Source: a virus
Virus record (IMG/VR): IMGVR_UViG_3300034063_001054
Location: 124,001 to 188,000 of that record
Direction: 5' to 3' (one strand)
DNA: 64,000 bases
Part shown: piece after piece, positions 35,819-44,830 of the stretch
Position numbering within the stretch: the stretch's first letter is position 1
Layout of the letters: every line of letters begins with the position of its first letter
The notes under the pieces: generated by a model
Databases searched by the model: none
What the model was told of the DNA's origin: nothing
The model's input: the letters and a program-made list of their open reading frames with translations, nothing else
Translations under genes and position numbers: made by a program

Positions 35819-35826
35819 TATAAATA
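35819..35826 (-). promoter_or_regulatory. Late promoter-like element, distal
   Basis: Sense strand GGATATTTATAAATAAAC, 89 nt before the scaffold start and just after the terminator at 35850. With the proximal copy it gives this operon two promoters. Confidence 0.58.
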
Positions 35827-35849
35827 TCCCCAAAATCTATAAAATGAAA

Positions 35850-35873
35850 AAAGGAGGAACAAAGTCCTCCTTT
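35850..35873 (-). terminator. Terminator after the 71-residue gene
   Basis: AAAGGAGGA/TCCTCCTTT, 9-bp stem with 6-nt loop and T run on the minus strand. It separates the protease unit from the scaffold-capsid operon. Confidence 0.85.
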
Positions 35874-35895
35874 ATTTTTTAATTAGATAAAAAAA

Positions 35896-36111
35896 TTATT
35901 CAATTACTTCATCTATTTTACTCTCGACTATTGCGGTAATACGCCAATCTTGTGTATAGTGCTCATAGATTTTAGTTACTTTTGCTTCAACATCTGTGGG
36001 ATTGTAACCAAGAACTAATTTTTCTAATTTTATTTTTTTTACTTTACCTGATTCTTCATCAACTAAATCCTCGGCAATTTTTGCTACAAAATACTTTTGT
36101 CCATCTTCCAT
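35896..36111 (-). CDS. DUF4494-like small protein
   Basis: 71 residues. KYFVAKIAEDLVDEESGKVKK then LVLGYNPTDVEAKVTKIYE and ITAIVESKIDEVIE follow the pattern of the small Bacteroidetes family DUF4494 (short beta-rich domain, function unknown). It follows the protease gene by 24 nt and probably shares its transcript. The family resemblance supports a Bacteroidetes host. Confidence 0.65.
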   Translation of the reverse strand: MEDGQKYFVAKIAEDLVDEESGKVKKIKLEKLVLGYNPTDVEAKVTKIYEHYTQDWRITAIVESKIDEVIE

Positions 36112-36135
36112 ATCTTAATGATTTTTTTAATTTAA

Positions 36136-36858
36136 CTAATACCCAAGTTTAGCCAATTTTTTCATTAAATCAAGAGTAGCGTTACCTTTTTCACCAACAT
36201 TTCTTTCTATAGCCATTTTTTTATCTTCGTCTAAGTTTTCAGCGTACATATCTCTATCCTCTTTATTTATAAAAAGGTAAGCCCCTGGTGTTGATGGTGA
36301 AGATACTAAGTCAAAACAAATTAACTCGAAGTCATCTTGTACTTCATTCTGTTCCCCAACCTTTTTAAGTGAACCAACACCACGAGATGAAATACCTAAC
36401 GTAACTCCTTGTCTGAGATAATTCGCAGCCATATCTCCTTTTGTTGAAACTATTCCCCTCTCGTGAAAACCTGGTGAGGTTAGTAATTTTAGTTTACCCA
36501 TCAATATAGGTCCTTCCCACCATACTTCAGTAATAATATGAGAAACTCTATCTAAATCTATCAAGGAGGACTCAGGGTGATTTAACTCAGACAATGAAGT
36601 ACCTTTAGCAATCATTTTTTTGTAGTTTTCTGCTTCTCTTTTTAAGATTCTTTCAGGATAAACTCTTCCATTACGATTTGGGGTGTTATATTTTTGTAAT
36701 ACAGCATAAAATTCGAATGGTTTGGAGTGGTCTAAAAAGTTTTTAGATTCTTTTATTATTTTGGCATTTTCATCCATTGAAGGAGAAACATAACCTGCAT
36801 CATATTCGATTAATATACCTTTACCCACGTGTCCTGGTTTGATTACTTCTAAGTTCAT
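36136..36858 (-). CDS. 21: Prohead maturation protease, T4 gp21-like
   Basis: 240 residues with the serine-protease signature of the gp21/U9 group: LNHPESS supplies the histidine (H94) and GISSRGVGS the nucleophile serine (157/158). KYNTPNRNGRVYP at ~57-69 is the typical N-terminal motif, and FDLVSSPSTPGAYLF the distal part of the fold. It would cleave head proteins after [L/I]-x-E. Gene order portal-...-protease-scaffold-capsid matches T4. Own late element 15 nt upstream. Confidence 0.88.
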   Translation of the reverse strand: MNLEVIKPGHVGKGILIEYDAGYVSPSMDENAKIIKESKNFLDHSKPFEFYAVLQKYNTPNRNGRVYPERILKREAENYKKMIAKGTSLSELNHPESSLIDLDRVSHIITEVWWEGPILMGKLKLLTSPGFHERGIVSTKGDMAANYLRQGVTLGISSRGVGSLKKVGEQNEVQDDFELICFDLVSSPSTPGAYLFINKEDRDMYAENLDEDKKMAIERNVGEKGNATLDLMKKLAKLGY

Positions 36859-36873
36859 ATTTGAATTTTACTA

Positions 36874-36881
36874 TATAAATA
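36874..36881 (-). promoter_or_regulatory. Late promoter-like element
   Basis: Sense strand TTATATTTATATAGTAAAA, 15 nt before the protease ATG at 36858. Confidence 0.6.
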
Positions 36882-36897
36882 TAAATCAAATATAGTT

Positions 36898-37353
36898 TTA
36901 TATTTCTGAAGAGTTATTTTTATCCTTTTTGGTTAAGGTAAATGAAAAATATTTGTTATTGTGAAAGTTTTCTCTGAAAACGTCTTTTGTGATGTTTTTC
37001 AAACAATCCTTTATTTCAGAAGATTTGAAATCTAAGTAAGGTTGTTTTGTAAAAAAGTTTATTTCTAAGTTGAGAAAAGATTTTTTATTTAAGTTTATAC
37101 CACTCGACCTTAAATCTAAGTCCACAATAAAATTTTCGTTGAATAATTCTTTGTTTATATTGTGATAAATTGTATGTTTGATACTTCTACTTAGATTCAA
37201 AACAACTCTATTCCAATTCTCTACGTCTTCTTTTGGTTCTACCCATGTTTGTATGTTTAGGTAAATGGAGTTCAATTCAAACGAATCTACAGTACCATAA
37301 ACAACTTTTGCAATTTTAAAACCTTGTATTTTTGAGGTTTTCCCTTTTTTCAT
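36898..37353 (-). CDS. Hypothetical head-cluster protein, 151 residues
   Basis: Not recognised. Alternating beta pattern (FKIAKVVYGTVDSFELNSIYLNIQTW across 12-37; KSFLNLEINFFTKQPYLDF) with no catalytic motif, basic C-terminus. It lies between the portal-side gene and the protease gene, where T4 has small core proteins, but it does not look like gp67 or gp68. Confidence 0.65.
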   Translation of the reverse strand: MKKGKTSKIQGFKIAKVVYGTVDSFELNSIYLNIQTWVEPKEDVENWNRVVLNLSRSIKHTIYHNINKELFNENFIVDLDLRSSGINLNKKSFLNLEINFFTKQPYLDFKSSEIKDCLKNITKDVFRENFHNNKYFSFTLTKKDKNNSSEI

Positions 37354-37447
37354 TAATTTGTAACATTTTCAGTTTATTTTTTCATAAAAATAGGGGATAT
37401 TTACTTAATAGTCAAAAATAAATTGTTTTAACAAATATTTGTATCAT

Positions 37448-37639
37448 ATGCTAATAATCAAAGTCGATAATAAAACACCAATAGAAAAGGCCTTGAAACT
37501 TTTTAAAAGTAAAGTTATCAAGACCAAATTGATGACTGAGTTAAAAAACAGAAAGGAATTTGTTAAAAATTCAGTCAAAAGAAGAACTGAATTGAACAAA
37601 GCAAAATATGTTCAAAAAATCAAAAATAAAATAGATTAG
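37448..37639 (+). CDS. rpsU: Ribosomal protein bS21 homologue
   Basis: 63 residues from ATG 37448 (an upstream in-frame TTG is less likely). LIIKVDNKTPIEKALKLFKSK matches the start of bS21 (VIKVxxxEPFDxALRRFKR), followed by the LMTELKNRKEFVKNSVKRR segment and a basic tail. bS21 binds the 30S platform near the anti-Shine-Dalgarno end of 16S rRNA. Some phages are known to carry it. Here it is a plus-strand gene within the minus-strand head block, its stop overlapping the convergent gene's stop. A near-consensus AATATTTG lies 7 nt upstream, without a clear TTG box. Confidence 0.82.
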   Translation: MLIIKVDNKTPIEKALKLFKSKVIKTKLMTELKNRKEFVKNSVKRRTELNKAKYVQKIKNKID

Positions 37640-38352
37640 ATACTATTATCCAATTCCTCCAATCTAAATAAATTCAATTTATCAAACTTTTCATTTGTAA
37701 TCTTCGAAATTGTTTCATCAATTTTGGTGACTACTTCTTCTTCTGAATTTTGTTTGATGTTACTTAGTTTATTTAAAACACTTTCTTTAACTACTTTGTA
37801 CTTAGATTCCATTTCAGTAACATCTGAAGAAAGAAATCTCAACAACTTACCCTTAGTGTTTTCGTCTAATTGTTGTACGTAGTTTTTGATTGTTTTATTT
37901 GCTATATTAACCATTGTTGATATTGGTAAATTAATTGATTCTTTTTCTTTTTTAACCTTTCTTTTAAGGGATTCTGTTATTTTCTTTCTACTATTAATTT
38001 TTTGTTCAATAGTTAGAACACTATCAGAAAACAAATTGTCAATGTCAGTATATTCGTTTTCAACATCAACACCCTCAACCCATAGTTCAAGTTTCCTCAA
38101 TTTCTTTGGGTTAATTTTGCTCACAATATTTTTGTATTGGTTAATAGTTTCATTAACATAGTCGTTAACAATCGTACTATCTATGTTTGATTTATTTTTT
38201 AATTCATCATAAATCCAAAATAATTTAGTAAGATTTTTATTTTCTAAAATTGTATTTTGAAAATTTTTAAGTTCAGATTTAAATTCATTTTTATTGGAAA
38301 ATGATTCCAACAAAATCTTATCAATTTTCGATTTAATTATACCAAATTTCAT
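37636..38352 (-). CDS. Helical core-like protein between portal and protease, 238 residues
   Basis: Almost all helix and strongly charged. The N-terminus FGIIKSKIDKILLE-S ends in L-x-E, a possible processing site. Position between portal and protease is that of T4 prohead core proteins gp67/gp68, which are cleaved inside the head. A 7/8 late element (AATAAATA on the plus strand at 38366-38373) lies 13 nt upstream of the start. No family recognised. Confidence 0.68.
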   Translation of the reverse strand: MKFGIIKSKIDKILLESFSNKNEFKSELKNFQNTILENKNLTKLFWIYDELKNKSNIDSTIVNDYVNETINQYKNIVSKINPKKLRKLELWVEGVDVENEYTDIDNLFSDSVLTIEQKINSRKKITESLKRKVKKEKESINLPISTMVNIANKTIKNYVQQLDENTKGKLLRFLSSDVTEMESKYKVVKESVLNKLSNIKQNSEEEVVTKIDETISKITNEKFDKLNLFRLEELDNSI

Positions 38353-38373
38353 AATTTTTTTTATTAATAAATA

Positions 38374-40161
38374 TTAATCTTTTAGGAGTTTACTTAGTTG
38401 ACTCTCCATTTCCCCCAAATAATTTTTGGCTTTGGACAAATCAATAAAACTCATTTCCTCAAATATCCCTTCGTTTTCCAACAATATGTTTAAATTATCT
38501 CTATTGTTAAATGTTTCACCCATACCTTCAGGACCACCTGCTGGTGGTGGAGTTCCCCCTTCAGCTCCTCCTGGAGGTGGTGGTGCCCCACCTGATGTTG
38601 TACCTGTTGTTTGAGTATATAATTTATCAACATTATCAAACACACCAGTATTTGTTATAATTGTTGCGGTATTTGTAAGCTCAGCACCTACAGCTTTTTC
38701 AATTCTCTGTTGTTGTAAATCAAGTTTGATTTCCTCATCAGAGAATCCCATAACGTGTTTCTTAGCCCATGAAACAGAAGTTGGTGCAATACCCTCAATT
38801 GATGTAACACATTCCTTATATAATGCGACCTTCTCTTTCCATATGTCAATTTTTAATAAATCTGCTTGACTCGATGGGTTTGTTAAACTTAAAGTAAAAT
38901 TGGATAATTCATCTTCAAAACCTAAAAGGAATAAATGTACAATCGCAATCTTATTTAACTCAGCAACCATAGATTTTTGGATTCTGTTAATTGTTCTTGC
39001 AAAACGAATATCAATTAATGATAAATTTTTACCATCACCAACTGGTTCTTCAAAACCTAAAAACGCTTTAGGTACACGTAAAGCAGTAAGTAGTTTCTTT
39101 TGGATGTATTCAATATCAGCAATCTCACCTAAGTTTTGACCACCAGGTAATGTATCAATCGGACTTGCCGCAGCGGCATCACGTACAGGAATGAAATAAT
39201 CTTGGTCAACAGCCATTTGATTAAATCTCATATCCACATTACCTGTTTGAGAATCAACAACCTGACTTCTTTTGAACTTGTTTGCAACACGTTGTACATA
39301 TGGTTCAACATCTTTATCATCCATATTACCAACGAATACTTTGAACACCCTTCTTTCAGGTGCACGTGATGTTCTATAAATTAACATCGCATCTTCAGAT
39401 AACAATAGTTGTTTCCAAATACGCCTTGCCTTTTCTAACATTGATGTACCATATGGTAACTTTCTATCATCACCTAATAATCTAAAGTGTGCTATTTCCC
39501 AAGAATTAAATTCCATATCTTTAGCTTTCCACTTGAATCTTAGTCCTTTGTTTTCAGCTGGCTCTTCTACGTTTTGTCTACTTGCTTGCGCTGGCATACC
39601 TCTTTCCAAACGTTCAATTTCGATATTTGGTAATTGCATACAACCAACAACTCCTTTTTCAGGGTCAAGTTTAAGATAGACAAAGTTATCACCATACTTA
39701 CAAGTATTTCTAGTCCACATTGGTAGATTTGTATTTAAATCTAAAACATTCAAAAATAAATCTATTAAAATACCCTTGATACGTTTTGATTCTGAGTATA
39801 TTTGTAACATATACCCATTCTGGTCAACCGTAGTAGATTCCTCACCATAAATGTCTAACGCAGCAGATATTTCGGGTGTATATTCCATAGATTCATAATC
39901 ATAAAACGAAGCCAATCTAGTTGGTTCGTAATATACAGCCTGAGTGTATAAGTTACTTTCAATCTTAGTCCATTGATTTGCTAAGTAGTAAGTTTGTTGT
40001 GCTTGGAGTAATTCCTTATCAAATTCTTGTTTTGATTTAGTTTTTAATAACTCCTTTCTATCGAAACTATAAGTTGGGTAATCTTGATTAAGTAAAGCAT
40101 TAGGACCGAATGCTTGTGTTAATCTTTGCCAAACTGTTAAATTATTTTGATTATTTTCCAT
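38374..40161 (-). CDS. 20: Portal protein, T4 gp20-like
   Basis: 595 residues. Characteristic gp20 stretches: YTPEISAALDIYGEES, RAPERRVFKVFVGNM (the gp20 RAPERRVF motif), GDGKNLSLIDIRFARTINRIQ and LLGFEDE. It forms the dodecameric DNA gateway at the head vertex. The C-terminal ~60 residues add a Gly/Pro-rich linker (GGAPPPPGGAEGG) and a helical tail not present in T4. Located between terminase and protease as in T4-like genomes. Confidence 0.9.
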   Translation of the reverse strand: MENNQNNLTVWQRLTQAFGPNALLNQDYPTYSFDRKELLKTKSKQEFDKELLQAQQTYYLANQWTKIESNLYTQAVYYEPTRLASFYDYESMEYTPEISAALDIYGEESTTVDQNGYMLQIYSESKRIKGILIDLFLNVLDLNTNLPMWTRNTCKYGDNFVYLKLDPEKGVVGCMQLPNIEIERLERGMPAQASRQNVEEPAENKGLRFKWKAKDMEFNSWEIAHFRLLGDDRKLPYGTSMLEKARRIWKQLLLSEDAMLIYRTSRAPERRVFKVFVGNMDDKDVEPYVQRVANKFKRSQVVDSQTGNVDMRFNQMAVDQDYFIPVRDAAAASPIDTLPGGQNLGEIADIEYIQKKLLTALRVPKAFLGFEEPVGDGKNLSLIDIRFARTINRIQKSMVAELNKIAIVHLFLLGFEDELSNFTLSLTNPSSQADLLKIDIWKEKVALYKECVTSIEGIAPTSVSWAKKHVMGFSDEEIKLDLQQQRIEKAVGAELTNTATIITNTGVFDNVDKLYTQTTGTTSGGAPPPPGGAEGGTPPPAGGPEGMGETFNNRDNLNILLENEGIFEEMSFIDLSKAKNYLGEMESQLSKLLKD

Positions 40162-40204
40162 AAAGAAATTTTAAATATATTTCTATTGTTTTAAATAGTT
40201 CTAC

Positions 40205-40369
40205 CTAATTTGATGTATTATTATTAGTTGTACTATTCGTATTATTGTTTTTGAATGGGACTTTATCAGGAGGACTAATTTTTGTAGTTGATATACCCTG
40301 ACCTGGAACATTCAATTTTGACCCATTGAATTTCTTATCTCCACTTTTTTTTCTGTTTACAAATCCCAT
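40205..40369 (-). CDS. Small Asn/Thr-rich protein, 54 residues
   Basis: ATG at 40369, stop at 40205. Basic N-terminus (MGFVNRKKSGDKKFNG) and a low-complexity Asn/Thr tail (NNNTNSTTNNNTSN). An exact ATATTTATA element sits 11 nt before the start, which is the best evidence for expression. It lies between terminase and portal. No family recognised. Confidence 0.6.
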   Translation of the reverse strand: MGFVNRKKSGDKKFNGSKLNVPGQGISTTKISPPDKVPFKNNNTNSTTNNNTSN

Positions 40370-40380
40370 AATCTTTTTTT

Positions 40381-40388
40381 TATAAATA
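40381..40388 (-). promoter_or_regulatory. Late promoter-like element
   Basis: Sense strand AATATTTATAAAAAAAAG, 11 nt before the ATG at 40369; may also drive the portal gene downstream. Confidence 0.6.
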
Positions 40389-42152
40389 TTATCTACCTCC
40401 GAATAACCAAGAGTATTTCATATAGTCCTCCTTACTTGCGTTTTGATTTCTTTGATTAATTCTCTCAGTTCCAAAAGGTATCACGGGATTGAAATCAATC
40501 TGTTTAGCTGCAGTTTCATTGTTAGTAACAGACCAAGATTCTAACATAGCTTTAGTTTGTTCGGTCACCTTTTCTAAACTACTGAATGATGATTCCGCAA
40601 CATAAGTTGCCATTGCAATTGACATAATTAAATCATCGTGTTGACCCTTTTGATGGTCTGGTCTTCCATTTACATATACGAATGTATTCATTTCATTGAA
40701 TAATCGTAAACTATAAATTTTAAACTGATGTCTCATAGCTTCCTCAAATGATGCTATAATTTGTACACGTTTGTTGTTGAAATTTAAACCCGGTATCTTT
40801 TCTAAAGCCTTTGGGTCATATTTCCACTTATTGGCTAAATCAATACCATCAACATATAAATTTTTGTAACCCATTTCTTGAAGTTTTCTAGATGTTGAAA
40901 CACCCATTCCTCCTGTTATATCTATTACAATGAAACAATTATACATATTACCCCACTTATAACAAATTTCTGCCATCGTATCAGGTGGAAGTTTACCCAC
41001 ATATTCCGCAACTTGTTCTCTTTCATCAAAGTCAATAATTTGAAATGAACTAAAGTCCTCACTATCCCCTCTACTCACATCCACACCCATCACATATTTG
41101 TGACCCATCACAGGTTCTTTCCAAATCCATAAAGAGTTACCAATCATTTTATTTTGGGGTTCTCTAATCATATTCTCTTTTACCCTTTGCATCAATAGTG
41201 AATCAAAAACGTTATCACCTGAACCAAGGAAGTTACACTCTAACTCTTGTGATACTTTTCTTTTATCATATTTCAATTTTTTAACCATACCTTCAAACCA
41301 AGAAGAACAAGGTTTATAACCTGAATCCATTATCAACTTGAGTTCCTCAAAATTTCTTTCTTCAAATGGTATAGTTTCCCAACTAATAATTTCATCTTTA
41401 GGATATTCTTCTTTGTTTAGAAGGTAGTGAATAGTATCTTGAGTTTTAACTAAAAATAAATCTTTTGTATATCTTGGGTCTCTGTACCAAAACATTTCAG
41501 ATATTTTGAAATCATTCATATTTCTATGTGCCTGATTATATATTTCATAATAAATTGGGTCATAACCATTTGGTGTTGACACCACAATAACTTTACCACC
41601 AGTAGAAAGTGAGGCCATACAAGCTGCCCAGAAGTCAGAATCTGCATCAATGAACGCAGCTTCATCAAATACAAGAATTGTTGGTGTGAAACCACGTAGG
41701 GCATCCTTAGAGGTAGCAACAGCTTTTACCTCACAACCATTATTTGTTTTATAGTGTTTTTGTGAATTTTTATCACTTGAAAAATCAATACCAACCCAAG
41801 ATGGCCATTGTCCAATAAACATCCTGATTTTATTGGCCATTTCCATAGAAGTATCTAGTTTATTTGCGATAATCAAAATCTTTTCAGGTTTTGTTTTTTT
41901 AGCAAACGCTATTCTTTTAGATATCCATGCTGCCGTAACTGTTGATACTCCTGCTTGTCTGTACTTCAAGGCAATATTTTCATTGTATTCCTCGTAGTCA
42001 TTTAATAATGATATTTGGTCAGGAAACAACTCTAGTGGGACATATTTTGAAACTGTGTTGTCATATGTTTCAAGGTATGTTCTTAATGCGTAAGGTGTAT
42101 CTTTCATACATCTTACATATTCTATCATTACTTGTTCTTTTGTTAAACTCAT
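40389..42152 (-). CDS. 17: Terminase large subunit, T4 gp17-like
   Basis: 587 residues. ATPase: Walker A-like KYRQAGVST (63-71), Walker B LVFDEAAF (160-167), coupling motif STPNG (192-196). RNase H-type nuclease: GVDVSRGDSEDFS (D358), a second acidic strand VIDITGG, and HDDLIMS near 518. Packages DNA through the gp20 portal. No intein or truncation. The late element is 13 nt before the ATG. No small terminase subunit was recognised nearby. Confidence 0.93.
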   Translation of the reverse strand: MSLTKEQVMIEYVRCMKDTPYALRTYLETYDNTVSKYVPLELFPDQISLLNDYEEYNENIALKYRQAGVSTVTAAWISKRIAFAKKTKPEKILIIANKLDTSMEMANKIRMFIGQWPSWVGIDFSSDKNSQKHYKTNNGCEVKAVATSKDALRGFTPTILVFDEAAFIDADSDFWAACMASLSTGGKVIVVSTPNGYDPIYYEIYNQAHRNMNDFKISEMFWYRDPRYTKDLFLVKTQDTIHYLLNKEEYPKDEIISWETIPFEERNFEELKLIMDSGYKPCSSWFEGMVKKLKYDKRKVSQELECNFLGSGDNVFDSLLMQRVKENMIREPQNKMIGNSLWIWKEPVMGHKYVMGVDVSRGDSEDFSSFQIIDFDEREQVAEYVGKLPPDTMAEICYKWGNMYNCFIVIDITGGMGVSTSRKLQEMGYKNLYVDGIDLANKWKYDPKALEKIPGLNFNNKRVQIIASFEEAMRHQFKIYSLRLFNEMNTFVYVNGRPDHQKGQHDDLIMSIAMATYVAESSFSSLEKVTEQTKAMLESWSVTNNETAAKQIDFNPVIPFGTERINQRNQNASKEDYMKYSWLFGGR

Positions 42153-42165
42153 AAATTGTATTTTA

Positions 42166-42173
42166 TATAAATA
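42166..42173 (-). promoter_or_regulatory. Late promoter-like element
   Basis: Sense strand TTATATTTATATAAAATAC, 13 nt before the terminase ATG, starting inside the T run of the preceding terminator. Confidence 0.62.
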
Positions 42174-42176
42174 TAA

Positions 42177-42206
42177 AAACCCCCACTTAATTATAAATGG
42201 GGGTTT
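42177..42206 (-). terminator. Terminator upstream of the terminase gene
   Basis: AAACCCCCA/TGGGGGTTT, 9-bp stem with 12-nt loop, then TTTTTATATTT on the minus strand. The T tract merges into the next late element, giving a compact stop-and-restart arrangement. Confidence 0.85.
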
Positions 42207-42211
42207 GTAAG

Positions 42212-43357
42212 TTAATCTTCATCTTCATCATCAAAATCGAATGTATCCCAATCATCGGGATTGAAATCGTCATCATCATCTTCTTTTTCCTCTGGTTCAA
42301 TTGGTTTCTTCTTTTCAAACTTCATTTTTTCTAATGGTTTTTCTTTTTTCTTTTCGTAATTAATATCATCTATAATTTCTTGTGACAAATCTAAAAATCT
42401 ATCGATTTGTTCTTTGTCATTTTTAAAAACCCCTAACATCATTTTATTGTAATCATCAGGTTTCCCCTCAAATTCTTGAGCCAACATCAATAATAAATCG
42501 GGTTCAATTTCATATGAATAACCATCAAGTTCCATATCCCATAAAAATCTTAATTGTTCTATTAGGGCTCTACCATAATTCATATTTTTGATTTCGTGTT
42601 TGTGGGCATCAGCTACACCCATAATTGTATCACCCACTTCTTTGTTTTTAGGTAATGTGAAAATAGAATCATAATATCTCGCCCCTTTAACCAATTCGTG
42701 CATAAGTAAAGGAAAATTTGGTGCGGCAGCATCAATAATCCAAACCCCATTTTTATCTAAATAGACATCACAATATGCGACTCTCCCTGTAACACTTTGA
42801 GCCATTCTTTCTAATTGTGCCGTGTTTTCCCAATAAAAACGAGAAGCCCCCGAACCGAACTTTTTGTATAAGTCAACTAATCTTGGGTCAATCGAATTTA
42901 ATTCATCCTCAATATTGTTAACAGCATTAAATCCATCCCTCCAAGCAGCTCCTTGTGTTAAAGCATTTTGTATATGTCTTTGTTTTATTCTTTCGTCAAA
43001 TGATGAATCTACTTGTTTTGCCTTTTCTATTTTTGTTGTAGGTATTTCTTGAGATAATCTTCTACCACCACTACCTTGACCTAAAATTGCATTTACCTTT
43101 ATTTTACCATTATCAACCCCATTTTTTATATGAGGGTACATATTAAAAAATGTAACTAAAGCTAAATCTTGTAAATCACTTTTGTGACTTGATTCTATAT
43201 TTGGTAACCCAAACATTAAAGATGTGAATTCTTGTGAACTTGGTGCTTTGTTTTCAGGATTGTCGTACAGATTTTTAGCTGTTCGTTCTATTCTGTTTTT
43301 TACATCATCAGGTAAGTAGTCACTAATCGGTGCTTCAAATAACCAATTTTTTTTCAT
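42212..43357 (-). CDS. Putative virion protein, 381 residues
   Basis: The N-terminus KKNWLFE-APISD has an L-x-E-A site compatible with prohead protease cleavage after residue 8. The middle contains FPLLMHELVKGARYY and a conserved-looking DAAAPNFP stretch; the HELVKG sequence is not a full HExxH metalloprotease motif. The C-terminus is Lys-rich then strongly acidic (DDDDDFNPDDWDTF). Late operon with the following three genes. Family not recognised. Confidence 0.65.
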   Translation of the reverse strand: MKKNWLFEAPISDYLPDDVKNRIERTAKNLYDNPENKAPSSQEFTSLMFGLPNIESSHKSDLQDLALVTFFNMYPHIKNGVDNGKIKVNAILGQGSGGRRLSQEIPTTKIEKAKQVDSSFDERIKQRHIQNALTQGAAWRDGFNAVNNIEDELNSIDPRLVDLYKKFGSGASRFYWENTAQLERMAQSVTGRVAYCDVYLDKNGVWIIDAAAPNFPLLMHELVKGARYYDSIFTLPKNKEVGDTIMGVADAHKHEIKNMNYGRALIEQLRFLWDMELDGYSYEIEPDLLLMLAQEFEGKPDDYNKMMLGVFKNDKEQIDRFLDLSQEIIDDINYEKKKEKPLEKMKFEKKKPIEPEEKEDDDDDFNPDDWDTFDFDDEDED

Positions 43358-44454
43358 TACTTCTTTTTTAATTTATTATAAAGTTTTTCCATCACAAAAT
43401 CAAATTCTTCTTTCCCTTGAGGTCTTGTTTCAGGATTTTCGTATGGCGTAATTCTTTCAGGTTTTCTTCTTGGTTTTTCTTTTGGTTTTTCTGTTGGGGT
43501 TTTTGGTTTGGTAGCAGGTTCTTTTACACCTGGTTCAGACATAAATTCAAAGTCCATCATATCCAAATCAAAATCTTCATCTTCCCCTTGAGGTCTTGTC
43601 TCAGGGTTTTCGTATGGTGTTTCACGTGATGGTTTTCTTCTTGGTTTTTCCTTAGGTTTTTCAGTTGGAGTTTTAGGTTTTGTTACTGGTTCTTTTACAC
43701 CAGGTTCTGCCATAAATTCAAAATCTTCTAACATTTCGGATTCACCGAAATAGAAATCCTCGTTAATTCTATTTTTTAATAAACCTAATAAATCCTTTTT
43801 AGTTATAGTTGGTTGTAATGATTCTTTAACCAATTTATCCAAATTCTTTTCTGTCATAAAATTTTCAAACGTTGGTCTCATCGACTTATTAACATTTTTT
43901 CCCATTTGAGATGCCGCAACAGAACCTATTTTTTCCAAATAGTTTGCCATCGTGAAATTCTCCTTAGTTTCCTTCTTTTTGTATTTTACTGTTTTTTCAG
44001 GATGTTTTTTTTCTGGCATATTTTTATATTGTTTCTTTGATGTACTCTTAGAAAATTCTTTAGCCATTTTACACCATTTACAATCATCACTTTTACATTT
44101 GTTACAACGAGCCCAAAATAATCCTTGTTGTGCTTTTGACTCGAATTTTTCATCTAACTTATCATCCTCCATCATTTCAACAGTAGTTTTCCCATCCTTG
44201 TTTGATACTACAGCGTTTTTTACGTCCATTGACCCACCAGGATTCAATGTGTAGATGTCAGTTGTCTTTGTTGATTTGGTCGCATTAATAGGTTGTGTTG
44301 TTTGTTCCTCAACCTTTTTTTTGTTCATTCTTTCATACAATGCGTTTATTGTACTTTCATTTAATGATACAATAAAATCAGGAGTGAGACCAATATCCAA
44401 TAAAAATCCAACTTTATTATTAAGATTCATAAGAAAATTTTTTTTCAAATTCAA
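43357..44454 (-). CDS. Repeat-containing putative internal head protein, 365 residues
   Basis: Contains a Cys cluster (CNKCKSDDCKWCKM) around residue 115 and two ~50-residue C-terminal repeats, each with EPGVKEP, TPTEKPKEKPRRKP and TPYENPETRPQG. The Pro/Lys/Glu-rich repeats are likely disordered. An IVSLNE site is near residue 34. It overlaps the preceding and following genes by 1 and 35 nt. No enzymatic motif; role unknown. Confidence 0.65.
   Translation of the reverse strand: MNLKKNFLMNLNNKVGFLLDIGLTPDFIVSLNESTINALYERMNKKKVEEQTTQPINATKSTKTTDIYTLNPGGSMDVKNAVVSNKDGKTTVEMMEDDKLDEKFESKAQQGLFWARCNKCKSDDCKWCKMAKEFSKSTSKKQYKNMPEKKHPEKTVKYKKKETKENFTMANYLEKIGSVAASQMGKNVNKSMRPTFENFMTEKNLDKLVKESLQPTITKKDLLGLLKNRINEDFYFGESEMLEDFEFMAEPGVKEPVTKPKTPTEKPKEKPRRKPSRETPYENPETRPQGEDEDFDLDMMDFEFMSEPGVKEPATKPKTPTEKPKEKPRRKPERITPYENPETRPQGKEEFDFVMEKLYNKLKKK
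43405..43726 (-). repeat. Two-copy ~155-bp direct repeat within a gene
   Basis: Approximate boundaries. Two direct copies encode the Pro/Lys-rich 50-residue repeat in the 365-residue protein; most differences are at third positions, so it is an older duplication than the 24-bp scaffold array. Confidence 0.75.
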
Positions 44455-44830
44455 GGACTATATCCCTTTCATATAATTTATTTTTTACATTCTCCTCAGT
44501 TTCACCAAATCTGAAAACTAATCTTTTAACTAAATCAAAATTAATTAACTCAGATTCATTTTCCCAACCTAAAGCTACAACATCATCTATTGCATCAATC
44601 ATTGAAAAATAATCTGATTTTTGTATGACTGATAGAGAAATTTTATCATTTTTTAAAACACCTACTTTTTTTATATGTTCTAAATCAGGTGGTAGTGGAT
44701 AACCATTAGATGGTTTTGATTCCCACATTTCACCCCAAACATCAGTAATATTATCACTAAATATAAACTCGTAAATGTTATCACCTTTATAATTCGGACC
44801 TAATTCATTAACATATATCAAATAGTTCAT
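44420..44830 (-). CDS. Hypothetical protein, 136 residues
   Basis: Not recognised. Starts MNYLIYVNELGPNYKGDNIYEFIFSD (positions 1-26), contains WGEMWESKPSNGYPLPP and a helical end. Overlaps the upstream gene by 4 nt (ATGA) and the downstream one by 35 nt, so it is translated in the same unit. Possible small phage-specific assembly factor. Confidence 0.65.
   Translation of the reverse strand: MNYLIYVNELGPNYKGDNIYEFIFSDNITDVWGEMWESKPSNGYPLPPDLEHIKKVGVLKNDKISLSVIQKSDYFSMIDAIDDVVALGWENESELINFDLVKRLVFRFGETEENVKNKLYERDIVLEFEKKFSYES

Noticed and set aside
42653-42720. HELVKG in the 381-residue virion protein as a metalloprotease
   Set aside because: Only HE-x-x-K is present, without the second histidine of HExxH or a third ligand.
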